A stretch of 64,000 nt of DNA from Casuarius casuarius (Eukaryota; Chordata; Aves; Casuariiformes; Casuariidae), in contig PTFA01000198.1 in assembly GCA_003342895.1 (NCBI GenBank), positions 1,263,905 to 1,327,904 on the forward strand. The letters run 5' to 3'. Below, piece after piece: positions 38,488-51,610 of this stretch. Made by a program: the position numbers and the translations under genes. A model generated the notes under the pieces. It saw only the letters and a list, made by a program, of their open reading frames with translations, was not told where the DNA came from and did no database searches. The number at the start of each line of letters is the position of its first letter. Position 1 is the stretch's first letter.

Positions 38488-41047
38488 CCATTTATATGTA
38501 TATGCATGATTCAAAGCAGCTCTGTATCAAATGAAAACAGTATTCGTTGATGTCTTTAAAGCAATGCAATGGATATTAATTTTAACAAGATACAGCTAGC
38601 TGCAGCCCTGCTTTGCTTTGAATGCCTAGACCATAAGACTTTTTAAAAAACCTCTAAATGCATATTTACAATAAATCCATAGTTTTTAAAAGTCCGTAAG
38701 TCCTTGGTTTATTAGGCAGTGTCAGTGTGGTAAACAATGTTCTTTAAACAGTATATATTTATAAAACTGTCTGGAGGTCTGTTTTTCAGTGGCTGCCTTT
38801 TAAAACAAAACAGAAGAAAAGCTTCAGCATAACTTAATTCCAACAAGACAGTTTGCAAAATGCGGCTATTTCTTGACCATATAAAACTGTAATTACTCAC
38901 TGATTGTGAGATCAATTTTTTTCACTATGCTTATCAATAATAATGACAACAGCGGGCATACTGCTTTGCTTTTTTCTGAAAAGCTTTACAAACACTAATT
39001 AATTAAGAGCCTTCTGCTCTCAGGTACTAAAAGTATCCTTTTTTTTTTCCTCTGAAGTATTTGGTGGAGCTGGCTTCGTTTCTTTAAGATTAGCAAAGTA
39101 GCAATTAAAAACCCTTCACGTTTGGCTGAAGGGGAGGTATCTCTGCCTTTAGCTCGTTTTCTGTGTGTAGGGGTTGCAGGCTGGGGACAAAATCCTGCTG
39201 GAGTGAGGAAGAGTTTGGGGCACATGGGGTGAAGAGCTGGGTCTGTTAGGGGCCCCTGGGGTCACAGACCGTAGCAGCTATCGGTGCTTCTGCAGCTCCG
39301 ATTTTCAATGAGACTACCGCGGGCAATGTGCACAGCACAGTACTACAGCCGAGCAGGATTCAGCCTGAAATAGCCAAGCCTAAAAGGCTGAAGCAAAGAT
39401 AAACAGCCTGTGATGAAACACTCCCACCACCTTCACGGGGGCCAGGGACCCTCATCCTTTGCTCCCCAAAACATCCTTTGGGTGCCACAGGAATACTGGA
39501 GGTGCATCCAGTGCCAGGTCAGCTCAATGTCTGATGCCCCCAGCAGGACATTTTCTAGAATAAAGGTGCAAGACCAGATCTTCAATGTCTTCATTCCAAA
39601 TATCCTGGCTTTAAGAAATCAAATCCAGACTTTTTAAAGTTTTTTCCCCGCATGATGTAAAACGAATTATTGCTATATTAACTTTTGTTTATGCACAGAA
39701 CTCCTGTTGCCAGATGCCAGATTATTTAGAAAAATATTTGGAAGAGATCTTGAAGTTTGACTAGCAATTTTGTGCAAAAGGAAACATGCCTATCGAGAAT
39801 CAGCTGCTTTCTCCTTAAATTGCTCTAACCTTTCCCAAATTCAAATATCTGTAAAAAAGTATTTGGAAACACATTCATAATATTATTTTTTGCAGAGAAA
39901 GACAGAGTATCTTCTATGTGCTTAAATTTTAGTCTAAGATCTAGGTAGCATACAGTTAGCGTTTTTTAAATGGCTTAAAAAATGTTTGTTAACACAGTCT
40001 TTACAATGAGGTTTCTATAGTCAGAAGCTCAGATTGTTTTCCTTTGCCTTGAACATTCATTTTGGAACACCCACTAGCAGAACCTTAAAGACAACTCAGC
40101 AGTGGTATCTATCTATCCGGTGTATTTTTTTCTTTCCGTAGAAAATAAATCAAAAGATTGTTTGGATAATGGGAGTTTGAAAATAGTGCAGCAAAGTCAA
40201 TGCAACTGTTAAAACTTGTACTTCCTGAGCTTAATTATCTACAAGAATTCTTGGCCTAATGAGGAGGAAGAAAAGGATTAGTTCCTTTTTTATTATTTAC
40301 CCCAAAATATAGGCAGTACTCAATTAAAGCAGTCTGAGTGTTTTTGTTTTCAGATCTTTGATTCATTTGTTAGATCCGCTATAAGTCAGGGTAAACTTTT
40401 CTATGAGAACAGCAGAGCATCAAAAAATCTTCTTTTTTTTAATTGCAGTAATTTTTGTAGTAATGCCAGAAAGATCAGTTTGCCATAAAAATTTTGAAAT
40501 ACTTTTAAACCTTTAAAATATTTCCATTAATATGATTTTATTTGTTAATTTTTTCATATAAAATAAACACAGACAACGTAAAAAGGGACTGTAAATGTAA
40601 TACACTAAAATGTTCACCATTCTACCAAAGCCACTACCTTTTGGCTGTAAGAAAAGATTTTTAAAAAAGCCTTGCCAAAATAATCATGATTTCTTTACTT
40701 TGGTGTCATTCCAAGGGATTGTAAAAGCTCAGCTTGGTTTTAACAGATGTCATGGATACTTGGACTAAATTCTCAGCTTTGCCGAAGTAATTCACGTTAC
40801 AACAAAGTACCTGACATCAGAATTTATTCATTAAAATTTTCTTACAGCGGTTGGATCTATTACATTTTTCTTAACTGCCTATTAACTGAACAGTCTGCTC
40901 TGTTGCCAGCCTGCCTGGTTATATTATTGTAACTCACTATCAGAAGTGATTCAGCTTTGATGGGAACTAATCGTGTTTGCACCATAATCAAGTTTACACC
41001 ATTTAAACGGTCAATTTAATGCAGCTCGGAAAAGCACAGCCAGGGTT

Positions 41048-41083
41048 TCTTGTATTTGTCTCAGATCTTGTATTTGTCTCAGA
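41048..41083. repeat. Exact tandem duplication, 2 x 18 bases
   Basis: The unit TCTTGTATTTGTCTCAGA occurs twice head to tail with no mismatch, so it is probably a recent local duplication. Confidence 0.95.
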
Positions 41084-42572
41084 TTCTCAGTGAAACGATT
41101 TTCACTTGCAGCACACGCTGTAATAATTATGACAATGTGTTAAATGTTTGATCCTGTCTACTTCATAGAGGTCAACCACAGCTGAATTATTTAGAGAACT
41201 ATTTACAGGATTCAAATGACATAGACAAACATGCACATGAGCACACATACACAGAGTTTTTAAGAAACTGTAAATCACCTAGAAGTGTATCAACTGAACA
41301 ATTACATTTCATATTCATTTACAATTTTTCTTGTATTTTAAAACAGCAGTGGTATACAGATAGTTGGGCATTTGCATATGTGGTTTGTCTTCAGTGTATT
41401 TCTGTAGTTAATATCATTTCCAAATATGCATTTTGAATCAACATTAAAAGCATCTCCCACTTACACACACATGCATACATGTAGCTGCTTTACATTTTAC
41501 CCTTCTTACAATCCCAATATTCATAACTTAAATACATTAGAGACCGAGAAAGGGCTGTGATTTTGTATTAACATTCTGTTCTATTTTTATTTAATCTTTT
41601 CATTCCACATTTTTCTATGTCCACCTACTCATGCCCGTCCATCTCCCCAGAAGCTTTTTGCTGTCAGTCAAATGACAACCTCGGTAGGAGGCTCTGTGTG
41701 TTCACAGGCCTCCTGAGGCCCAACACTACATTTAGATGGGAAAAAAAAGAGGAGGAAAAAGAAGAAGCTGGGCGGGGGGAGGAAGCACAGGATCTTACTT
41801 TAGTATGCAATTCTACAGTCTGCAGAAAAAAATTCACCCGGCTCCTCTGAAAAGCACTTTCCCACAAAAATGCTAGCCCACTTACTCCACTCCCACACAC
41901 CTTATACTATACTCAGCTATTTGGAAAAGAATGTAAAATAACCCTAGGACGTTTAACGCACATAGTCTCATTGTCAAAAGGAATTGCAAGCCAAAGGTGC
42001 ACCTTTATCAGGGTAGGCACCAGAGAATGACTGTAGTTTACTTCCCAGTACAAGTGTTCAGATGTGCCTAGCTTTTCCCTCCTTGGATTTACTGATTCTT
42101 AATGGACCTGTGAGTATTAAATATTTGCTGATAAATTACTTGATGAAATTTTTTTTTAGTACTTTGAGAGTAGCTGTTGGTTATTTGATACGAGTAAGAT
42201 TTCATTTCTCAGGTCACGCTTGCATTTAGCCGAAGCTCCAGTCTGTAATACAAAAAGCCATACCGGGAGAAAATCTATGGAAAGGTAATATGCATTTCTA
42301 CAAACATCAGGCTAGCAGAATGATTTCGTTTCAGTTGGGGTTAATAGGACTTTTGCTGCTGACCTCAATAAGAAAAGGATCAGACTAACAGCTCATTTGA
42401 AAATCCACTCTGCAAAAAAGTGAGCTTTAGGCACTGCAGATTATTTACACTTCTTCTTCTTCATCACGATCATAATCACAATAGTTTTGTATTTATTACT
42501 GCCTTTATACTGATTACAGGAACTGTGGCAGCGTATTTATTCTGGCCAGGCATATGTAATGACTTGACAATA

Positions 42573-42592
42573 TGCAGACAGACAGACAGACA
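42573..42592. repeat. Short tetranucleotide repeat (CAGA)n
   Basis: Four to five CAGA units in tandem. Confidence 0.85.
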
Positions 42593-44621
42593 TAGATTTT
42601 TTGCTCTTTCTAACCAAGATTGCTGTGGAAAATTAGATAGGCATAAGTGAATTATAACAAGATTTTAATGACAACTGAAGTAGTAGCTTCTATTACACTG
42701 CTCCTTACAACACAGATTTCATAGTTAGTCTAAAATTTATAATACACCCTGATGAGGTCCCAGAAAGGAAATCCTATCACTGAAAATAGTTACAAAGACA
42801 GGAGTGTTTCTGATGCTGTTTTTTGCTTCGTAATATAAACAAACACTAAAGGTTACTGGCAAAAGGCAACATGTGAAAAGCAATACAGACCTAGCAAAGC
42901 AAAAAATTACACTAGATTGTCAAACCAAGTATTACAGCTTTTCACATAGTAAGCAGACCACATATAATAACTACAAGTGCCCATCTCTGCTACATATCTG
43001 TAAGCTTGGTTCACTGTGGCTATCAGCCTTGTTAAGACCAACAGGCAAGCGGCAAACTGCAGTTTTTCGATGTAAAAGTGTGACCAATAAGGCAGTGCAA
43101 ATAACTGTATAACCCTGCAGGTTGTTTGCAGTGCTAGCACAGATGCTTGGCAACCCAGCAAGGAATGCATGTGCTTACATTTCATTTAAAGGTTATTTAA
43201 AGCTGTGGAGGTTAACAGATACCTTAATTATTACAAAATGCTTTCGAATATCATTGGGTTTGTACTGACATTCCTTAGCAGCTGCGCGTCTTACTCATTC
43301 ATGATCATCTGGGAGTAGCGTCAGCTTCCAGAAAAGAAAAGTTGCTGGGATGAAGACGTAGGACTCGCGCTTGATGGCCTTGCTTGCGCTGGCAAGCAGT
43401 AATTCATGGGAGGAGCACTGTTGGCATCAGCAACAGGAAGGGCTACCAGCCAGAGGGGAGGCTGCACAGACAGGCTCCTCGTAAGTACTCCTTGGAGCAT
43501 TTGCAAGAGAGCGTGCTCAATTAATAAAGAAACAAATGTAAGTGAAATAGCCCATGCCAAAAATTGTAGGGAATCTGTTTGTAGCAATTTCAGAGGAGCC
43601 TTAGTTAAATTTGAAGGGTAAAGCTAAAATCTAAGCGCACAGAATTGCAAACTACATCCAGATTTCTTTAAAAGCACACACCCATCTTTTTGCAGTGGGG
43701 TACAAGATTTAGTCAGACAAGCTTAGTTTCCTCTTTCAAGCATAAGGTCACAGTTTAAGGTTTCTGAACTAGATTCTGGCCTGTGCTCAGGTAAAGTAGA
43801 ATTTTACTGTATAAATAGCACTCAGCTACTTAGCTTTAGTAGGCAGGCAGAATTGGGCCCTTCATGTACATTTAGAATAAATCTAAAATTAATCTAAAAC
43901 TGGTATCAATGAAAAACTGTTTTCCTGATTTGTTTTCATACTGGGATTTTAGGTTTTCTGACATTATTTACTGCAGGAATTACTAAAAAAAATAGGTAAA
44001 GTATTACTATTATTAAACCATCACATTTTCTATATAGATGTCTACAGACAAAAACAATTTCAGTACACACTGCACTGATTTGGCTTTTTGGTAAAATAAT
44101 CTAAAAACTAGAGTGTCAGCACTCTCAGTCATGTTTATTCTGTGTGTTCAGAGACAGCGATCTTTCCAGAGATTATTTATGCAATGATAGTACCAATCAA
44201 ACTGCACCAGAGACAGGTTCCCTACAGAGCACTGAAGATTTCTGGCACTTCTAATATGGGTGTAAATCCTAATTAACTCAGATTAAACCATTCTATCTGA
44301 GATAGTCCACCCATTATTATGGACAAAATATTTGGAATCATATAGAAGAGAATTGTTTCTGTGTCTAAAGTAAGAAATAAAATCACCCCCCCCTTCTTTT
44401 TTGTGTGCGCTATTTTTTCATGGTAGGACAGAGGAAGATTCTTTATCTTCCTGTAGAATGAAATACAAAACCTTGCTTTGTGTTCTCCTAAAAAGTGGAA
44501 AGCACCTGTGCGGTTTTTCCACATATGCAAGAGTGACTGACATATTCACAGGATAAGAGAATGATTAAGATTGGGAACTTAGGTCTGAGAGAGGGGCTAT
44601 AATCTGAGCTCTGTGCAGACT

Positions 44622-44661
44622 GCCCAAGAGACAAACTTTTGCCCAAGAGGCAAAACTTTTG
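44622..44661. repeat. Near-exact tandem duplication, about 2 x 20 bases
   Basis: GCCCAAGAGACAAACTTTT is followed directly by GCCCAAGAGGCAAAACTTTT; one substitution and one extra A separate the copies. Confidence 0.9.
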
Positions 44662-45321
44662 AAGCTGGCTATAGGTGATTATCCCAGATGCCCACCTTTA
44701 AAACACAGGTGCTGAAAAAATACCAAGTCAGAGAGATCCATAGACATCAAGTGCCTATTGCTCTGTTCTTGCAGAGAATATGGAGATGTAGTTTCATTCA
44801 GTAACACTTGTAAGGCACTATGGGACCTTATACCTGTGGTCTATAGGATGGCCAACCTTAAAGTAATAATTCTGAGCTTACCTCAGAATCTGAAGCATTA
44901 TCTATATTTCTCCATCCTTGTTACAGGGAACCTGTAGATACTAAAGAATGGTTGATTATTATCTAAGAGAAGGTTTGTGTTATTTTAGGGGAAGCACTAG
45001 CTGCGGAAACTGAGTATATATATGTGCCTGTATTGTAGCTCAATATTTGTATTGATTTTGTGGAAGAAGAATATTGCAAATTCTGAGTTAACTTTGTAGG
45101 AAGCAAAATAATGGATAGAAAAATGAAAATCTGCAAGAAGGACCTTGGAAAAAAACTGCTTTTTTGTCAAACGAATGGCAGCCATTATTTTGCTCAGTAC
45201 TGTCACAGATCTTGGAAAAGTTCAGAGAATAAGGTAATGTTTGTTGTGCTGGGCCACANTGCCACTTGTTATTTCCTTGTTCTTTATTTATTTATACACA
45301 TCTGCCAGGTCTTGTCATATA

Positions 45322-45396
45322 CCGAGACACTCTTGTATAGCATCTAGCACAACCAGGTCCCAACCCACTGTCAGGGATCCTAGCCATTGCTGTAGC
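45322..45396 (+). repeat. Ancient amniote interspersed repeat
   Basis: TATAGCATCTAGCACAACCA, GGTCCCAACC, GGGATCCTAG and TGTAGCATTAGA appear in order. They match the recalled pattern 'cagcacctagcacaatggggtcctgatcc...ggggctcctaggcgctac' found at high copy in turtle and crocodile genomes and as worn copies in birds. Confidence 0.5.
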
Positions 45397-47193
45397 ATTA
45401 GAGCGAAAGACGTGCCCAAGTCTGTACCTGTGTCCTGCTGACCTTGACAGCATTCCATGGGGATAAACTGCATTTGAAGAATTTTTCTGATTCATGAGAT
45501 ACAAATCGGTTCCTTGTATTTCATACATGGATGGCATCAACAAACAATTCCTCTGTGATTGTAACTACTTTTTGTCAAGTCCCATTCCCCTCTGATCTTT
45601 CCTTCAACAGTAACTGTCTCAGTCTTTTAATGGAAGCCAGCTCAAAAACCTGAGGGTATTATCTTGTGTACAGGTCTGTAATGGCAATAAAGAGCAGGAA
45701 CACATCTTGGTGGAGTCTACCGTAAGGCTAGGTTTCCATTAGAAATAGCTCATTGGTATTGCTTTACTGAGACAGTCTATTGTCAGACTTTGCTAATACA
45801 TATGCAGCTGATGCTTCCAACAGTATTTTTGGCAAATGCTTCTTCCTGCAGCATCCTGAGGAAAACAGCAAAAATATTACTTTCAGAGAGAAATGTACAA
45901 ATACTACAGCTTTTACTGGAAAAAAAAATGCTACCCTTCTCCTCAGATATCTCCTTTGCCCATCACCATTACTAAACTTTAGCCACTTTATCACACTGTT
46001 TCTAACATAGACTAAAATTAGCAGTGAAAAACTTGCTTAACATACTTGAACAGTGGGCTAATTCTAAGGAGGAGTGTGACTATGCCGTGAGCTGCTGAGA
46101 TCCTTTGGCCCTCATTTCAAGGGTCTGCACAACACCAGGAAAATGGAAAACAGCCATTTGCAGTGTGTTGGAAATAAAGGCAAAGGATTGTGGGTAATTT
46201 TACTGGCCTGTTCTTGCTAGCCAGTGAGGTTTTCTATGCAGAAAGAGTAGAAGCAGAAAAGAATGCTTCTTCACAAATGCGGCATGCATAGTAAAATTCG
46301 TATGTTTTTTTTCTTTCCTTAATTATTATCTGAAACTTTCATCAAAATATATCTTTGGAACAGATCGAAGGATAAGACAATGCAGATCTGTTTAAGTTTC
46401 ACCCACCATTCCAAAATATCCAAAAATGCCAGTAAGATGCTCAAATAAAGAGTTGTAAAAGTAAAACAGACTCCCAGTGGTGACATCTGTTAGCGTAAGG
46501 ATTATTCAGACATCTCTAGAGTTTCCCAAAAAATGCCAGAAAGGCTTCCTATCCAAAGCCAGCTCAGCCTAATATCCTTCCTTGGCTAAATCTACATATA
46601 AACCGTGTTTATATATTTTGTTGGCACTAAGAACCCACATGCTTGTCTTGACATGGAAACAACAAGAGATTCACAGGGAATTTAAAAATGTATATACTAG
46701 GGAGCCAGTTTAAACTGACCTTGGGATTAGAGAAATATTTTTTGTGAAGCAGAACACAACTGTCAATGCATGGTAATATTCAGCAGAATACATTTCTGCT
46801 GAAAGTGACTTTATCATTTGATACAAGACACGGTTTCAATTTAAGAGGTTACCAGTGTTATCTGGTTGTTTATAATGGAATAATTTGTGTCTGCTCTGGA
46901 TAAAATGATTTGTTTTACATATGAACACAGACACACGTGCAAACATGTACAGAACCGGAATAAACCTGCTACCAGGTACATGGATGGGAGAAAACCCAAG
47001 GAGGACCCATAGAAACCATGCTGTAAACAGAAATAGAGGCTGTAAAGCTCTTCCAAAGTTGTTCCCAATCACATCATTCTCTACCTTCCTCATGCCTCTC
47101 AGGTGGCTTGTGCAGACCACCTACAAATTCAGCTTCGCTAAGAGTGTTATGTACAAAACATAGGTTTTATTCCATTTGTATTAGGTTAAGAAG

Positions 47194-47245
47194 TCAGCTC
47201 ACGCCAATGGAATTGCACCAGTAATGATGTGAGATTTAACACTGG
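47194..47245. repeat. Possible fragment of a palindromic ancient repeat
   Basis: CCAATGGAATTGCACCAGTA followed by ATGATGTGAGATTT resembles the 'caatggaattgcaccagggatgaatttggcc' arm of an old palindromic amniote repeat. The match is short. Confidence 0.35.
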
Positions 47246-47751
47246 CAGCTTCACACCCCATGCAGAAATACCATGATGGTTTCATTACACAGGGAATTTC
47301 CTACAGCCCATAAACTGATGAAAAAACTTCACTTTACCTGAGGACTGCAACTATATTTATACCATTGAGAATGAATCCATTAGAACTCAATATTTCCATA
47401 GGCTGAGCATAGTTAGTAAGAAACTTAAGTTAATTTGGTGGAGATTTACCAATACATCAATGAAATTAAATATAAAAAGAAAGCATCTAGCCCAGCTCCA
47501 CTGTATGATGTCTGTGAGTGATAATGATTTTCTCCTGGAATTAAAATTCATTTTAAACTGTTCTCTAAATAAAATATTGTTTAAAATGTAGCATCTCCTT
47601 AAGAGTCTGTGACTCATGTGGAGCTTTCAGAAATAATCATTGCACCTTAAAAGGCACTATAGGATATTCAGATTAGAGTTATCTCACAACATGTTGGCTG
47701 GCTGCTTTGTTATTTGAACTCTCAGTGTTAAACACTTGGAAGCAACCTAAA

Positions 47752-47780
47752 AGGGAAGCTCCCTGGGAAGGAGCTTCCCT
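47752..47780. repeat. Perfect 11-base hairpin
   Basis: AGGGAAGCTCC (47752-47762) pairs with GGAGCTTCCCT (47770-47780) around a 7-base loop. It is GC-balanced and could fold in RNA. No flanking small-RNA precursor structure is evident. Confidence 0.85.
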
Positions 47781-49684
47781 GTAAAGCCCATTTCCCAAAA
47801 CCTTCCTATCTGTTATTTAGGACCCCATGAAGATCTACCTGTATCTACCCATCTGTAGGCACGTTTATTTTTACATGTTTTTGAATGCATATCTCTCAGT
47901 GTCGTAAGGTCTTCATAAATAAATCAATCTACTTAGATCTGCATGTTTTGAATAACAAGTCAGCCAGCAGATGGATACATTTTTAATTAGGTAGGCAGCC
48001 AATGCCTTTCGGTTTGAAAACTCTCATTTTGCTTAAAAAGACGGAAAGTAACCAAATTAAATCCAAAATTGCAGTGGGACAACGTAGTAGTTTAATTCTG
48101 CATGTAGCTGCAAATCAGCTTAAAGCCCAGCCTGTGTGACAAAGTTGAATAAATGCAATATTTTATATTAAAGGGACATCAAAGTGAAATACTTAAGAAT
48201 CTTGTAAGAATACATTGTAAACAAAATGTATTTTTCAATAACACATGTGGTTACTTATGCAATCTTCTCACTTGAGCAAGACTCTCTGATCATAATTCAT
48301 TTGCTGTGTTGCCTTTGCAATCTCTCAAGCAAAATATTTTTAAGCAGCAACTTTTAATTTACATAATCAGACATACTTTCCTGAATAACATGGAAGAAAC
48401 TCAGAATTAACATCATCTTGTACTGCTTAAATAATCCATGAAAAGAAACTTCAGCAGTTCCAGTTAACTTCTTCCCACAAAGAGGTTTTCAGTTTTGGAC
48501 TAGGAAAAAAATTTAGCATGACTGATACACGTCTTATCCGTACTAAGCTTTCCACAAACTTCTAAACTTTACTGGCTTCAGAAAGTCCAGATGAATACTT
48601 GGAAAGCCCTGAAAGACACCTCAATACACTGAGGACTTCCAGGACACCTTGCTGTCAGCAAGGCACCAGGTTGGCCTGGATCTATCTCCTCTCTATCCTC
48701 ACCTTCACCCTACTTGATACATTTTCCCCATTAACCCATGTTAACCAAAACAAGGCCTTGTGTCTCTATTTAATTCTTTTTCCCATAAGAGTTTGGAAAT
48801 TATCCTATGACCCAAGTAGCCTTCTCTCTTTCTTCTCAACTGGGATTTGAAATGAATCAAATGAAATAAATGGTGAAATCTAGCAGCCTGGTGAATGCAA
48901 CAGTCCTGACCTTCACACCTCTTCCCAGATGATGGAAAAGGCTGCTTTGGGATACTGGGGGACATGATGGGAATTCTGATTCCCAGGATAACGTTAATAC
49001 TTCCACTCCCTCTTTCAAGAAATAGAGGTGACCCAGAGGCAGAGTAATCTAACAGAAAATTGAGAACATCTCAGTGTAGCCAAGTAGTCCAGAAGACTGT
49101 CTTTTGAATAAAAAGGCTTCACTGACAGTAAGCAAGCCTTGGCTTGTCCATGGGCAAATGACTGCCTTCTGCTTGGCTAAAACCATCAGTGTGACAGATT
49201 TGGTGTATACATGGACTCTAGTTTGCAGCTTTTCCATGCACAGAGGCCCAAGACTTTCAGAAGAACTCAAGAGCTAGTGTGAGGGTCTTGCTTTGGTACT
49301 GAGGCAACAAAATAAGGCTTTTCAAATCCTTATTCAGTTTTATATTTACAAAATATTATTTTTTTAATTCACAAAATAAGAGTAGAGAAAAACTGCAGAC
49401 AGAAAAATCTGATACTTAAACAATATAGCTTAAAAATAAATGGACCAGATTTAATCTTTAATTTCACTTCCTTGGATTTCATGAGACAGCACCTGAGACA
49501 AATTTTTTCCATTTTACTTCAGCATGCTCTTTTTTCTGCATGTGCTTATGGAAAAATAATGACAAGTTTCCCATATGTTAAATAATAAAATTTAGCTCTG
49601 TCATTTCTTTTTATCCCTTTACAGTTCTTTTCAGATGACTAAACGGAAAATACTATATCTCTAGAGCTGACTGGAAAAGAAATA

Positions 49685-49776
49685 AAGGTCTGATTCTCAT
49701 CCCACTTTTATGGGGTTTTGTGCTGATGTAATTGTACTGTTTTCAAGAAAATTACGTCAGATTTGTGCCATTACTT
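49685..49776. repeat. Ancient palindromic interspersed repeat
   Basis: GGTCTGATTCTCATCCCACTT leads to a pair of opposed segments, GTAATTGTACTG and AAAATTACGTCAG, and then ATTTGTGCC. This follows the layout of a palindromic amniote repeat (tctgattctcatctcacttacacc...gtgtaattccattgacttcaatggaattac...gatttacacc). Confidence 0.45.
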
Positions 49777-51119
49777 AGATTAGAGTCTAGACTTCAGTGC
49801 ACCCTGAAAATACCTATCTCTACTAAAAGGTTCAGGATTATGCTCAAAGTTTTACATTCTGGAGTCTAATTGTATTGTATAAAATAACATTTATTAAAGA
49901 TCAGATACCAAGCATAAAGACAACAAACTTTAGGATATAATACTTGCCCACTGCTCTACATGGGCCACAATCTTTCAGAACTGTAGAGAAGGAAATAAAG
50001 TCTCTCTTATATCTGGTAGGACTCTACATCCTTATTTAAAATGAAAACATTGTAAAATTGAGAATATTACAAGGGCATGCTGAAGCTGAGATGTATTGTT
50101 TAGATATTCATTTTAGCTGATAGTTATTGTCCTGTGCTACAATTTTCTCTGTGCCTAGTTTGAGATACGTGTTGTATTTTGCAATCAAGAGGGAAGGAAT
50201 ATGCTGTAATTTCACAGTTTCTGCTGATGAGAACTTGCCTACATTTTATAAAAAGCAAAAATTTAACTGTGGGCTGTCCAATGTCCTTGTGTGCCCTGAA
50301 CTTCTGCTCCCACATTTCATTCTGCTCCCACGCATAGCACCAGTAAATGGGGGGTTCCCCAGTCAACCACAGGTAACAGAGCTTTGTGCACTGGAAGGCT
50401 GATGAATGAGAGAGTAGAACTAGGCCCACTGACAATTTTGGGTGTGCGAAGGCTGAAAAAATGGGATGAAAACGTCCTTGTTATATTTCAGCTTCAGCTT
50501 AGTAAATTACAACTCAGTTTGACAAGATGAAGAATAATGTAGCTTGAGTCATTTGCATACAGACATTTTTGTACTAGGATTTGGAGCCTTGTCACTCAGA
50601 ACGTCTATAGACCATCTATATGGCATTTTTCTAACTCAGATGAGTAAAGCCCACAGTCATAGCTTTACTACTTTGAACAGTTTCTTGGTAGGATTTACAC
50701 AGTGGGTAGCTCATGTTTCTTTTCATATGCACCAGCAGAAAGATGGAGCCTTTCTANTGAAACCAAGGGATTTATACCAGATCAATATTGCAATAAGTCA
50801 AAGGAGAATTATGCTTGCTCCATTTAAGAGAACTGCTAGACCAGTGTTTTCAACTGCAAAAAGGATATGAGTAAATTTCAAAACTGTGCTTTTTGTGCTT
50901 TTCCGGGAACCCTATTCTGATCTCCCCTGCTGGATCCTCTTTTAAGTAAAAGTGTGCAAAAGCCTGAGGAACACAATACTATTGCTTAATTTTGTCTGCC
51001 TTTCATTAACATTTATATGAGTTTATGCCATGCCTTTTACTGTTTTCCAGCTGATAAATGTTTTTTTAATATTGTGCACAGATCATTTTGCTTATAATCA
51101 GGGAAGGGAAATTAAGTTT

Positions 51120-51610
51120 AACATCTGAGCGCTTTAGGCAAAAATGTCAGGCGTGGACCAGATGACCACATGAGAGTTGCAGACTCTCTTTGAGCCCCAG
51201 ACTGACTGGTATTGTTTTGATGCTCTTGCACTGGAGCAATAGCACTAACGTAATTATGAGATCAAGCAACATCTGGCGGATTTGGCACCCAGCGCACAAT
51301 CGATTGTTAGTTCGGGTCAAAGGATGAATGTGCCTTAAGTGCACGTTAGGGTGCGCAATCATAAAGCTTGCATTAGCGCGGAAGGAGGAATGGCGGCATT
51401 CTTGAGTTTCATCGCCCAACAAAATTGATGGCCCACAAAAGAGCAGGGGCAGAACACACAAAAGTGATGATGCCAGAGAGACTGAGGCGCTGCAGGCGGT
51501 ATTTGACATCTTTTGGCTGTGGGCTGTTGTGTGTTGTGATTTATGTCACCGTAATGATTGATTGCTTTCAGATCATTCCATTCTACCATATCTCTGAGAA
51601 TTTCCCCCTT
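51120..51610. promoter_or_regulatory. Candidate distal enhancer upstream of EPHA4 with SOX-type palindrome
   Basis: The block, about 13.7-14.2 kb upstream of exon 1, stands out from AT-rich surroundings by dispersed CpGs and dense motifs: ACGTAATTATGAG, a perfect palindrome ACAATCGATTGT (51297-51308, two SOX half sites in opposition), GGGTCAAAGG (51314-51323, nuclear-receptor-like), CTTAAGTG (51334-51341, NKX type), CAATCATAAAG and TGATTGAT (51555-51562, PBX/HOX type). No repeat or coding character is seen. Conservation is the missing test. Confidence 0.45.

Larger units (their letters stand above)
37798..51119. other. Upstream intergenic DNA, proximal part
   Basis: After about 200 GC-rich bases the sequence becomes AT-rich and unique. 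It holds microsatellites, two small tandem duplications, three ancient repeat remnants and a perfect hairpin. An A/G-rich patch lies at 41740-41790. No coding exon is recognised. In other vertebrates the EPHA4 upstream side is a large gene-poor interval towards PAX3, consistent with this. Confidence 0.65.

Noticed and set aside
41750..41900. GGGCGGGGGG and CTCCCACACACC as possible Krox20/EGR sites, given the known Krox20-driven hindbrain enhancer of EphA4
   Set aside because: Neither fits the EGR consensus closely. The first is better read as an Sp/KLF box and the second as simple C/A-rich sequence.
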